Below are positions 1 through 8,871 of a DNA stretch of 64,000 nt, piece by piece. Origin of the DNA: Actinomycetota bacterium. Its GTDB lineage: Bacteria; Actinomycetota; Aquicultoria; SURF-47. How positions within the stretch are numbered: the stretch's first letter is position 1; each line of letters opens with the position of its first letter. A program made the position numbers and the translations under genes. Where the stretch lies: positions 1 through 64,000 of the forward strand of contig QZJE01000006.1 of the NCBI GenBank assembly GCA_003599235.1, in the 5' to 3' direction. The notes beneath the pieces were generated by a model. That model saw nothing but the letters and a program-made list of their open reading frames with translations. It was not told the DNA's origin and searched no databases.

Positions 1-172
1 TCGGGCTTTTAAGACTTGCTTCTTTATCATTATCAACCGGGATATTAAACAAAAAGCGGGGTCTTCCCAGGTTTGATGAAGTCGGTTTAATAAGTTGATA
101 GATCCAGATGCCAATAAGTGAGAAAATTACCACGAGGAACACTGCTACCAGGGATCTTCTATTTTCTAATAA
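1..172 (-). CDS. Partial membrane-anchored protein, N-terminus only; possibly an NHL/beta-propeller type protein
   Basis: Reverse-strand open frame reads ...VAVFLVVIFSLIGIWIYQLIKPTSSNLGRPRFLFNIPVDNDKEASLKSP, with one N-terminal TM helix; runs off the window edge; start codon unclear. Confidence 0.4.
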
Positions 173-173
173 A

Positions 174-914
174 CTAGCGTACCAAGAAATCTTTGCTCCT
201 TATACTGGTTTGAAGTTGGCATAAAATATAATCTTGTGTTAATGAATCAAGCTGCTTTAGCGTATCATTATCTACTGTTAACTCTGCTGCTTTTTCTATA
301 TCGTCATCAATTATACTCTTTAGTGCGCCTATTGAAAACAAGGTCAGCTTCCTGTTAAGCATTCTATCTGTAACATTTTTAGGACATATCAAGCCCCCTT
401 CTTCTATAGAAAAAACACTTAACTCCTTATTTAAACATTGAGCACAAGAACATTTTTTAAGCGTTGGATTAAACCCCAGCAACCCAAGTAGTTTCCAATC
501 AAAGCTTAGCAATATTAATTCATAGTTTGCGTTGTTATTTGCCAATGCAGACAATCCATCTTTTAAAAGGGTGTAAATACGTTCCTCGCTTTGGCCATCT
601 TGTATTACTTTGCTTACAAAATCGCACATGCAAGACGCATATAAGAATTTGGAATAATCTTCTCTTAAACTTCGGTAAGTCTTTATTGTTTCAGCTTGAG
701 TTACCGTGGAAAGATTTCGGCCGCGATACAAAACCAGCTCTGCTTCGGTAAAGTTTTCCAGTCTGGGGCCTAGTTTACTCTTTGTTTTTCTAGCTCCTTT
801 GGCAATAGCACCTATCTTGCCTTCGTCAAGTGAAAAAATAGTTAGAATGTTGTCAGCTTCACCATAGCGCAGAGTCTTAAGAATAATTCCTTGAGTTTTA
901 TAGACTTTCTTCAT
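174..914 (-). CDS. recO: DNA repair protein RecO
   Basis: MKKVYKTQGIILKTLRYGEADNILTIFS... with C..C...C..C cysteines; the ORF track start at 974 overextends into deoC, so the internal Met at 914 is preferred. Confidence 0.9.
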   Translation of the reverse strand: MKKVYKTQGIILKTLRYGEADNILTIFSLDEGKIGAIAKGARKTKSKLGPRLENFTEAELVLYRGRNLSTVTQAETIKTYRSLREDYSKFLYASCMCDFVSKVIQDGQSEERIYTLLKDGLSALANNNANYELILLSFDWKLLGLLGFNPTLKKCSCAQCLNKELSVFSIEEGGLICPKNVTDRMLNRKLTLFSIGALKSIIDDDIEKAAELTVDNDTLKQLDSLTQDYILCQLQTSIRSKDFLVR

Positions 915-918
915 AAAA

Positions 919-1638
919 CTACTTTTTAGCCATAGCCAGTTCTTTATAGCCTTCGATGATTTGGACGCCCGCACTGGTTCCTATTCGATTGGCACCAGCT
1001 TCTAGCATCATCAAAGCTTGCTCAGTTGTTCGGATACCGCCTGAAGCTTTAACCCCTATAGTTAAAGGAAGGTTCCTTCTAAGCAATCTTACATCTGCTT
1101 GCGTTGCCCCACCGGCTTCTGGGTTAAAACCAGTTGAAGTCTTAACAAAGTCAACTCTTGCTTTTTCGGCTAGTTTGCAAGCCATTTTCTTTTCTTGCTC
1201 GGTTAACAACCCTGCCTCGATAATCACTTTAGTGATAATACTGTGTTTAATATTGTCTTTGAGCTGTTGCCTCTTAGCCGCTAAGACAATAGCCCTCATC
1301 TCCTGGTAGACATCTTCATAACGGCCGGCTTTTAGAAAACCGACGTTTAATACAAAATCTATCTCTTCGGCCCCGTGGACAATGCTGTTTATAGCTTCAA
1401 AACACTTAGCGGTAGTATGCTGGGTTCCTAGGGGGAATCCGACTGCCGTTCCTACCTTAGTTGTGCCTGTGGCCAGTAATTCGGCAGCTAATTTAACATA
1501 ACATGGACTTACAAACATAGCCGCAAATTTGAGTTTTTTGGCAAGCTGACACGCTTTGCCTACCTCGACTACGGTAGCCTGAGATTTTAGAATGGTGTGA
1601 TCTATCGATTTAACTAATTCACTGGACGAAACAATCAT
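919..1638 (-). CDS. deoC: Deoxyribose-phosphate aldolase
   Basis: IDHTILK, VGTAVGFPLG, EIDFVLNVG, VKTSTGF, VKASGGIRT motifs. Confidence 0.95.
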   Translation of the reverse strand: MIVSSSELVKSIDHTILKSQATVVEVGKACQLAKKLKFAAMFVSPCYVKLAAELLATGTTKVGTAVGFPLGTQHTTAKCFEAINSIVHGAEEIDFVLNVGFLKAGRYEDVYQEMRAIVLAAKRQQLKDNIKHSIITKVIIEAGLLTEQEKKMACKLAEKARVDFVKTSTGFNPEAGGATQADVRLLRRNLPLTIGVKASGGIRTTEQALMMLEAGANRIGTSAGVQIIEGYKELAMAKK

Positions 1639-1700
1639 TGTTTTTACTCTAACAAAAATTAAGTTTGCTAGCTATATTATCGGTAATAAATCTAAATTGC

Positions 1701-2186
1701 TTAATAGCCGATGGCTGACCCTGCCTGCCGGCAGGCAGGCGGCAGATGGCGCTTAAAAAGCAGGCGGTCTTTTCCTTGGCCGTAATAATCCTTAATTTGG
1801 TCAAATTGAATAAAACCATTCTTTTTATAAAATGATACTGCTGGGTGGTTTTTTGAGTCTACGGTTAAAATAACTTTGCTAACATAGGAATTAGATATTT
1901 CTCTTATTAACTCCTCCAAGAAATAACTACCTAGGCCTTGGTTTTGCTTTTCTGATTTTATGGATAAGCCAATCAAAAAAGCAGTATCTGGTTTATCAAA
2001 ATCCCTTATCAGCTCAGCTAACCCCATAACTTCATAGTCATCTTCAAGCAGATAAACCCGTCCATGGCGGATAAGATAACCTAACGACCATTCATCTAAG
2101 CCTGCTTGACCAAAAACAGACTGCTCATGCTGAGCAAGTTTAGATAGTAATTCAGAAGAAGGATTTTTAATAAGTGTTGCTTTCAT
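1701..2186 (-). CDS. GNAT-family N-acetyltransferase (RimI-like)
   Basis: QNQGLGSYFLEELI acetyl-CoA motif, NHPAVSFYKKNGF; C-terminus PPACRQAG encoded by a palindrome. Confidence 0.8.
   Translation of the reverse strand: MKATLIKNPSSELLSKLAQHEQSVFGQAGLDEWSLGYLIRHGRVYLLEDDYEVMGLAELIRDFDKPDTAFLIGLSIKSEKQNQGLGSYFLEELIREISNSYVSKVILTVDSKNHPAVSFYKKNGFIQFDQIKDYYGQGKDRLLFKRHLPPACRQAGSAIGY
1720..1739. repeat. 20-bp perfect palindrome CCTGCCTGCC/GGCAGGCAGG inside a CDS 3' end
   Basis: Self-complementary by inspection; degenerate copy at 5088-5107. Confidence 0.85.
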
Positions 2187-2584
2187 TCTAATCTCAACCT
2201 CTCAAAAGCCAGTGGTAATAGCTCTTTAGCTGTTTTTTCAATTACCTGACCCTCAAGATTAGCTAAATAAACTATCATATCCGGATTAAACTCATAGAGG
2301 ACTTGCCGGCAGATACCGCAAGGCGAGCAAGGAGTATTATGATCGGTAACTATAGCTATGTGGGTCATGTGCCTGCAACCTTCTGAAAAAGCATGCACAA
2401 TAGCCGAACGCTCAGCACAAATAGATAAGCCAAGAGCTACATTTTCTACATTGCAACCGGTATATATTTTACTGTCTTCGCCAAGCACTGCTGCTCCAAC
2501 TTTAAACTTCGAATATGGCGCATATGCATTTTGGCGGACTCTTTTTGCTTCGTTTATTAATTCGTCTTTAATTGCTGTCTTCAT
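2183..2584 (-). CDS. cdd: Cytidine deaminase
   Basis: APYSKFKVGAAV, GCNVENVALGLSICAERSA, PCSPCGICRQVLYEF. Confidence 0.95.
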   Translation of the reverse strand: MKTAIKDELINEAKRVRQNAYAPYSKFKVGAAVLGEDSKIYTGCNVENVALGLSICAERSAIVHAFSEGCRHMTHIAIVTDHNTPCSPCGICRQVLYEFNPDMIVYLANLEGQVIEKTAKELLPLAFERLRLE

Positions 2585-3875
2585 TCTTGTCTTTCTTTTC
2601 TTCCTTCTCTTCTTCGGGTGGCTTTCTAGATATCAATAACTTAGATATCCGGCGGCCATCTATGGCTTCTACTTTAAATGTTAGACCATTATAATCGATT
2701 TCTTCAGAAGCTGCAGGTATTTTACCGAATAGATTAATCACAAATCCCCCGATAGATTCATACTCAGCTTCGGGTAAATTAATCCCTAAAATCTCGTTTA
2801 TTTCATCTAAATCCACTTTACCGTCAACACGGATATTGTTTTCGTCTAAATACTCTACTAACACTTCTTCTAAATCGTATTCGTCAAATATTTCTCCCAC
2901 TATTTCCTCTAGGATATCTTCTATAGTTATCAACCCGGCAGTCCCGCCGTATTCGTCTACAACTACAGCCATATGGGTTTTGCGCTTCTGTAGCTCTTTT
3001 AGCAGCTCAAGAACTTTTTTTGTCTCCGGTACGAAATACGGCTGGCGCATTAATTTCTTCAAGGTAATGTTTTTAAGACCTTTACTGTAGTTAACTAGCA
3101 AATCGCGAGCATATACTATGCCTACAACATTATCGATAGTTTTATCAAATACCGGCAGTCTTGAATATCCCTCATGCAAAATGACATCTAATGCCTGCGG
3201 CACAGGAGTTTTTCTCTCCACAGCTACCATGTCCATTCTGGGTATCATTACCTCTTTTACTATGGTTTCGCCAAACTCAAAAATGCTATCTATCATTTCC
3301 TTTTCTTCTTCTTCGATTACCCCTTCTTCTTCGCCCACGCTAACCATAGTCCGTATTTCTTCTTCAGTTACAAAAGGCCCTTCTTTCATAGTCCTAGCCC
3401 TAGTCAACCTCAAAATGAGGTTGGAAATTGCAATAAGTAGTTTAATAAGAGGATAAAAAATATACTCCATCACCCTGATGACAGGAGCAGACAGCAATGC
3501 TAGACGATCAGCATTCTGTACGGCAAAAGATTTTGGGGTGATTTCTCCAAATACCAATATTAAGAACGTACCGACTCCTGTTGCTACAGCCGCCGGATAA
3601 GCAACATATCTTTCGGCCAAAACCGTCATTGAAGCAGCGGCAGCAACATTAACTAAGTTGTTTAGAAGTAAAATGGTAGATAAAAACCGGTTGGGATGCT
3701 TTAGTAGGGTGTTGAGTAGTTCGGCGCTACGCACACCTTCTTCTGATAATTGCCTTATCTTAATACGATTAACCGAGGTTATAGCAGTTTCAGCAGCTGA
3801 AGAGAATGCTGAAATTACCAATAAAAAGATTAATCCTATTATCCTAATAATCTCTGGATCCAAATGGACTGCCAC
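2568..3875 (-). CDS. Hemolysin-family transporter with CNNM, CBS pair and CorC_HlyC domains
   Basis: ISAFSSAAETAITSVNRIKIRQL; VMIPRMDMVAV; VVDEYGGTAGLITIEDILEEIVGEI. Confidence 0.9.
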   Translation of the reverse strand: MAVHLDPEIIRIIGLIFLLVISAFSSAAETAITSVNRIKIRQLSEEGVRSAELLNTLLKHPNRFLSTILLLNNLVNVAAAASMTVLAERYVAYPAAVATGVGTFLILVFGEITPKSFAVQNADRLALLSAPVIRVMEYIFYPLIKLLIAISNLILRLTRARTMKEGPFVTEEEIRTMVSVGEEEGVIEEEEKEMIDSIFEFGETIVKEVMIPRMDMVAVERKTPVPQALDVILHEGYSRLPVFDKTIDNVVGIVYARDLLVNYSKGLKNITLKKLMRQPYFVPETKKVLELLKELQKRKTHMAVVVDEYGGTAGLITIEDILEEIVGEIFDEYDLEEVLVEYLDENNIRVDGKVDLDEINEILGINLPEAEYESIGGFVINLFGKIPAASEEIDYNGLTFKVEAIDGRRISKLLISRKPPEEEKEEKKDKNEDSN

Positions 3876-3904
3876 GCTCCTTCGTTAGCCTATAACGACT
3901 AGGC

Positions 3905-4609
3905 TTATGGTTTAAACACCTGGAAAACCAGCAAGGCTACAAAAAACCCAAGCAGTGCTCCGGCAATTACTTCGGCTGGCCTGTGTATTTTAGCCTCTAT
4001 TCTTGTTTGGCAAATCAACAAGGCCATAATAAAGCCTAGCATAGCTACCAAGGCATCCTCTGTCAAAAAAATAATCGAGGTCAATGCAAAGAATGCAACA
4101 GCGCTGTGTCCGCTTACCCAGCCCCCTTTAAAAAAACTGTGCTCACTTTTAAAAGTTTTTAAAGCAACTACCATTATTAATACCAAAAATAACCCGATGA
4201 TAGTTATATAGATATCCATTGATCTTAATTTGACAACTGCTTCCAGGGTTAAGGGACGCATTTTAGAATAAAAAACAATTACTCCCACTACCACTGCATT
4301 AATAGCAGACAATAGCACAGCAGCAGCAGCTACATCTTTAGCAATTTTTGCCAGGGGATCAAAAGCAGTAGTAGTTATATCAATTGCTGATTCTATAGCG
4401 GTGTTAATTAGTTCGGTAATTAAAACCAAAGCGATGGAAAACATAAGTATCAAAAACTCAACTTTCCCAATTCCTAAAAACAAGCTTACAGTAAGCACCA
4501 GAGCAGCAGTTAAAAAATGTCTCTGCATGTTTTTCTGGGTACGCAAAACGTATATGATTCCTTCTACCGCGTTATTAAAGCTTTGGATGAGGGTTCTTTT
4601 TTCGTTCAT
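3905..4609 (-). CDS. DgkA-type undecaprenol/diacylglycerol kinase fused to a PAP2 phosphatase domain
   Basis: N-terminal NAVEGI..ELINTAIE..D (DgkA), C-terminal GGWVSGHSAVAFF and HRPAEVIAG (PAP2). Confidence 0.85.
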   Translation of the reverse strand: MNEKRTLIQSFNNAVEGIIYVLRTQKNMQRHFLTAALVLTVSLFLGIGKVEFLILMFSIALVLITELINTAIESAIDITTTAFDPLAKIAKDVAAAAVLLSAINAVVVGVIVFYSKMRPLTLEAVVKLRSMDIYITIIGLFLVLIMVVALKTFKSEHSFFKGGWVSGHSAVAFFALTSIIFLTEDALVAMLGFIMALLICQTRIEAKIHRPAEVIAGALLGFFVALLVFQVFKP

Positions 4610-5052
4610 TAACTTAAGAAGCGGCTAGCTACCAAATCTAGTAAATGGTGTTCTTTGTCCTGCATCGCTTTTCTTTTCTTATCATCTTTATGGCTGTATC
4701 CCAGTAAGTGTAAAATACCGTGGATTAACAAAAAACTTAGCTCTTTATTTAAAGGACAACCAAGTTTATCAGCCATTATCCCGGCTACTTTTGGAGCAAT
4801 TACAACATCTCCTAAAACCGGATGAGGATCTTTGGGGCCATCATCTAAACAGAATGAAAGCACGTCAGTGGGTTCATCTATGCCTCGGTAACGGCTATTT
4901 AAAAACCTTATCTCTTCGTCGGTAACAAAAGATATTGATATTTCTGCATTATCTGCAACATTTTCATTCTCTAAAACAAATCCGGCTACAGATTTATACA
5001 ATTCCACATTCAGTTCTTCTTGGCTTTGACGATTACTTATCTCTATTGCCAC
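4609..5052 (-). CDS. ybeY: Endoribonuclease YbeY
   Basis: TDVLSFCLDDG, LLIHGILHLLGYSHKDD zinc motif. Confidence 0.95.
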   Translation of the reverse strand: MAIEISNRQSQEELNVELYKSVAGFVLENENVADNAEISISFVTDEEIRFLNSRYRGIDEPTDVLSFCLDDGPKDPHPVLGDVVIAPKVAGIMADKLGCPLNKELSFLLIHGILHLLGYSHKDDKKRKAMQDKEHHLLDLVASRFLS

Positions 5053-5908
5053 TATTTACACTCCTAAGTGGAATTACTTTGCCTGGACCTGCCTTCCGGC
5101 AGGCAGGGTATTTGATGCGGGGGTGATAAACATTTACCAAAAACATAGAGAACTTCTTTTTAATAAGATTTAAATCGCTTACCGTCAGTGTGCTATTATC
5201 TAGCTGGTGGTCTTCAAGCCGGCTATTTATAACCCCTTCTACCATAGAGGTAATAGATTTGTTACACGGCTTAGCTATACTGCGACAAGCTGCTTCTACC
5301 GAATCAGCTAGCATAACTAGTGCCGCTTCTTTAGATTGAGGTATTTTTTCGTGGTACCTAAAATCGCTTTCTTTTACATGTTCCTGTTTTTTCTTTGCTT
5401 CTTCATAAAAGTAGCTCACCAAACCATTTCCATGATGCTGCAAAATAATATCAATTATTTCTTTTGGCAAATGGCTCTTTCTTGCAATTTCAGCACCATC
5501 TCTTACATGAGCAGTAATAATCAAATAGCTCATTTTAGCTTTGGTTTTATCATGAGGATTAAACCCCGTTTGATTTTCATTGAAAAAATAAGGCCTACTT
5601 ATTTTTCCGATATCATGATAGATTGCAGCTGCCCGGCAAAGAAGACTGTCAGCACCAATTTCGCCGGAGACACTGTCAACTAAGTTCGCTACAGCCAGAC
5701 TATGATTATAAGTACCAGGAGCTCCTCTCATCAGCTTCAGTATAATAGGCTGGTTAGGCCTCATTAATTCGAGCAAATTGTAGTCTTTATAAGAAAAAAT
5801 AGCTAAGAGCAGCCTTTTAACCTTAATGTAAAAATATGAAGCCCAGCTAAATCTCGCAGCAATTTTCTGGATAATATTTTTATGATAATACTGTCTTTGT
5901 CTTAACAA
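5033..5908 (-). CDS. HD-domain phosphohydrolase, PgpH-like cytosolic domain without 7TM region
   Basis: LMRGAPGTYNHSLAVANL, AAIYHDIGKISRPYFFNENQ, LQHHGNGLVSYFY. Confidence 0.85.
   Translation of the reverse strand: MLRQRQYYHKNIIQKIAARFSWASYFYIKVKRLLLAIFSYKDYNLLELMRPNQPIILKLMRGAPGTYNHSLAVANLVDSVSGEIGADSLLCRAAAIYHDIGKISRPYFFNENQTGFNPHDKTKAKMSYLIITAHVRDGAEIARKSHLPKEIIDIILQHHGNGLVSYFYEEAKKKQEHVKESDFRYHEKIPQSKEAALVMLADSVEAACRSIAKPCNKSITSMVEGVINSRLEDHQLDNSTLTVSDLNLIKKKFSMFLVNVYHPRIKYPACRKAGPGKVIPLRSVNSGNRDK
5088..5107. repeat. Second copy of CCTGCCT[G/T]CC/GGCAGGCAGG palindrome (one mismatch)
   Basis: CCTGCCTTCC/GGCAGGCAGG; encodes PACRKAG near the C-terminus of the HD protein. Confidence 0.75.
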
Positions 5909-6865
5909 TTACTTCTTGCCTTCCTCATACTTTTTGTATGCCTCAACTATATTTTGAACAAGCTTGTGCCTTACAACATCTTTACCGGTTAAGTTAATAA
6001 AACTTACTTTATCAATTTGAGTTAGGATTTCTTTTATTACCAATAAACCGGAGTTCTGGTTATGCGGCAAGTCGATTTGAGTTACGTCTCCGGTAATTAT
6101 CATTTTAGATCCAAACCCTAATCTGGTTAGAAACATCTTCATTTGTTCAGGCGATGTATTTTGAGCCTCATCTAGGATAATCAAGGAATTATTTAATGTG
6201 CGGCCGCGCATATAAGCCAAAGGAGCAACCTCTATTGTTCCCCGGTCAATTAAAGCCTGAAATTTTTCCGCATCCATCATGTCATATAAAGCATCAAATA
6301 ATGGGCGCAAATAAGGGTCTACCTTTTCATACAGCGTTCCCGGTAAAAAGCCAAGTTTTTCCCCGGCCTCTACCGCTGGCCTTGTTAATATTATCCGGGA
6401 GATTTGTTTCTCTTTTAAGGCCTTAACAGCTTGAGCCATCGCCAAATATGTCTTACCGGTTCCAGCGGGCCCTATGGCAAAGGTGATAGTGTTCTTATTA
6501 ATTGATTCGACATACTCTTTTTGTCCAAGTGTTTTAGCTGTTATCGGTTTGCCCCGGTAAATAAGAATAGCATCTTTAAAGATTTTAGACGGGGATATAT
6601 CTTCTTTAACTAAATTGATTGTCTGCTCTATAAGCTGGTCATCAAGCTGTTTTCCTTGACTGACAAGCTCCAGCAGATTTTTAAATACATTTGATACGAT
6701 AACAACTTCTTTTTCATCGCCTTTAATTTTTATGTAATTACCTCGAACTAAAATATCACTTTTAAAAGCTTGTTCAATAAGTTTTAAAAACTTATCTTGG
6801 TTGCCTACTAAAGCCACCATTTCTAGATTATTTTCTACAGTTATAACTTCTTCTTTTATCTGCAA
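5909..6865 (-). CDS. phoH: PhoH-family ATPase
   Basis: FAIGPAGTGKTYLAMAQAV, LTRPAVEAGEKLGFLPG, MIITGDVTQIDLP. Confidence 0.95.
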   Translation of the reverse strand: MQIKEEVITVENNLEMVALVGNQDKFLKLIEQAFKSDILVRGNYIKIKGDEKEVVIVSNVFKNLLELVSQGKQLDDQLIEQTINLVKEDISPSKIFKDAILIYRGKPITAKTLGQKEYVESINKNTITFAIGPAGTGKTYLAMAQAVKALKEKQISRIILTRPAVEAGEKLGFLPGTLYEKVDPYLRPLFDALYDMMDAEKFQALIDRGTIEVAPLAYMRGRTLNNSLIILDEAQNTSPEQMKMFLTRLGFGSKMIITGDVTQIDLPHNQNSGLLVIKEILTQIDKVSFINLTGKDVVRHKLVQNIVEAYKKYEEGKK

Positions 6866-6884
6866 ATAATTTCACCAAAAGTAA

Positions 6885-7325
6885 TTATAGCATCTTGTTT
6901 ACAATCTGATTTACCCGCCTGCCGTCAGCTTTGCCTTTTACTTGCGGCATCACTAAAGACATAACTTTACCTATATCTTTTTTATCAGTTGCTGCGCTTT
7001 CAGTAATAGTATCCTTTACTATCTTCTTGATTTCCTCATCGCTTAATTGAGCAGAAAGATATTTTTGTAATATCTCTTTCTCTTGGCTTTCTTTGTCAGC
7101 CAGTTCATTGCGGCCAGCTTTTTTATATTCTTCTATTGACTCGCTTCTTTTTTTGGCTTCTTTGACAACTACTTCTAAAACTTGTTCGTCTGATAAATCT
7201 TGGCCTTTTTCTTTCTCTGAATTAGTGATGCCCGCAATAAGTAAACGAAGAGTAGATACCTTAAGACTTTTCTTAGCCTTCATGGCCTCCGTTAGGTCTT
7301 TTCTAATTTCTTCTTTAAGTGACAT
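6885..7325 (-). CDS. GatB/YqeY-domain protein
   Basis: DLTEAMKAKKSLKVSTLRLLIAGITNSEKEKG ... GKVMSLVMPQVKGKADGRRVNQIVN. Confidence 0.95.
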   Translation of the reverse strand: MSLKEEIRKDLTEAMKAKKSLKVSTLRLLIAGITNSEKEKGQDLSDEQVLEVVVKEAKKRSESIEEYKKAGRNELADKESQEKEILQKYLSAQLSDEEIKKIVKDTITESAATDKKDIGKVMSLVMPQVKGKADGRRVNQIVNKML

Positions 7326-7664
7326 CTATACCATCGCTCCTAACTTTTGGCCGCCCAATAAATGCAGATGGATGTGGTTAACAACCATTCCGGCATCTTC
7401 TCCAATATTAAAAACCAGGCGATATCCTTTACTACTTAAACCCTTTTTTTTTGCAATGTTTGAAGCAGTGTAAATTAACTTACCAATAAGGGCAGAATCA
7501 GCTTCATCCATATGGTTAACCGATTCAATATGCTTCTTAGGAATTATCAGAATGTGCACCAAAGCACTAGGGTTGATATCTTTTATTGCGATTACTTCAC
7601 CGTCTTCATATACTTTATCGCTAGGTATCTCGCCTGCAATTATCTTATCGAATATACAATCCAT
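7326..7664 (-). CDS. HIT-family protein
   Basis: CIFDKIIAGEIPS ... GMVVNHIHLHLLGG histidine triad. Confidence 0.95.
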   Translation of the reverse strand: MDCIFDKIIAGEIPSDKVYEDGEVIAIKDINPSALVHILIIPKKHIESVNHMDEADSALIGKLIYTASNIAKKKGLSSKGYRLVFNIGEDAGMVVNHIHLHLLGGQKLGAMV

Positions 7665-8871
7665 AGTCCTCCTTTGTTAACTCAACCTCAATAAACTGAT
7701 TTATTAGGTCTTTATTTCCATCGAATCTAACCTTTAAATAATTATCGGTTAAACCCTCGATCTTGCCATCTGTAAACTTTTCACCCAGTATTCGGTGATT
7801 TTTACCTAATTGTTGCTTAATAAAATTATCCCTTAACACTCTTGCTAATGCTATTAATTTTTGAGCACGCTTTCTTTTTATAAGCTCCTTAATTTGATTA
7901 TTAAAATCATATGCTTTTGTTCCTTTCCTGGGTGAATACTTAAAAACATGGAGCTTACTTAAGCCGGCTTTTTTTACAATAACCTGAGACTGCGTAAAAT
8001 CTTCTTCGGTTTCACCTGCAAAACCAACTATTACATCGCTTGTTAAAGCGACATCTTCTCCTAAAAACTCTCTTGCGGCAAAAGCAGCAGACAGAAAATC
8101 AGATGATGTGTAGTCCCGATTCATACGTTTTAAGACTGTATCGCTTCCGCTTTGCAAGGGGAGATGAAAATGCTTACAAAACTTAGGACTTGCAGCTAAA
8201 CTTAGCAACTCTTTTGTTAATCCTTTAATTTCAAGCGAACTTAAGCGAATCCTAAAGTCCCCTTCTAGGGAAATGATTTTATCGATTAACCTAGAAAGAT
8301 TTATTTTTTGATCTTTGTACAAACTAATATTAGCCCCAGTTAAAACCAACTCTTTGTAGCCCATCTTAATAGCTGATTTAACCTCAGATATAATTTCTGC
8401 TTCAAAGCGACTTTTTGGAACCCCTCTTAAATGCGCTACGATGCAGTAGGTGCAAAACTGATTGCATCCATCCTGTATTTTAATAAATGCTCTTGTTTTT
8501 GAGCTGTAGTATCGTCCTTTCGAAATACCTATGCCTAGTTTGTTCAATATCATTTCAGAAGCTTGGTCCTTTTGCTCGTTTTTAATTAATAAATCCGGAT
8601 TCAGATCACCTATCTTGGTATCCGGATTGGAAGCCCCGCATCCGATAACTGCAATTATTGGCTTAGGTTTTTTAAGAGAGGTTTTTTTCACTAATTGTGC
8701 ACATTTTCTATCAGCATTTTTAGTTACAGAACAAGTATTTATTATGCAGATATCGCAAGGTTGTCCGTAATCAACTTTTCTAAGACCGCTGTCTATTAAT
8801 CGGCCCGTTATTTGGTCTGTCTCATATTGATTTAACTTGCAGCCTATCGTGGAAATGGCAAAAGTCAGCAT
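7645..8871 (-). CDS. mtaB: tRNA methylthiotransferase MtaB (radical SAM, MiaB-like)
   Basis: TIGCKLNQYETDQI, IKIQDGCNQFCTYCIV, HLPLQSGSDTVLKRMNRDYT; start set at MLTFAIS, overlapping the rhomboid stop (TAATG). Confidence 0.92.
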   Translation of the reverse strand: MLTFAISTIGCKLNQYETDQITGRLIDSGLRKVDYGQPCDICIINTCSVTKNADRKCAQLVKKTSLKKPKPIIAVIGCGASNPDTKIGDLNPDLLIKNEQKDQASEMILNKLGIGISKGRYYSSKTRAFIKIQDGCNQFCTYCIVAHLRGVPKSRFEAEIISEVKSAIKMGYKELVLTGANISLYKDQKINLSRLIDKIISLEGDFRIRLSSLEIKGLTKELLSLAASPKFCKHFHLPLQSGSDTVLKRMNRDYTSSDFLSAAFAAREFLGEDVALTSDVIVGFAGETEEDFTQSQVIVKKAGLSKLHVFKYSPRKGTKAYDFNNQIKELIKRKRAQKLIALARVLRDNFIKQQLGKNHRILGEKFTDGKIEGLTDNYLKVRFDGNKDLINQFIEVELTKEDYGLYIR

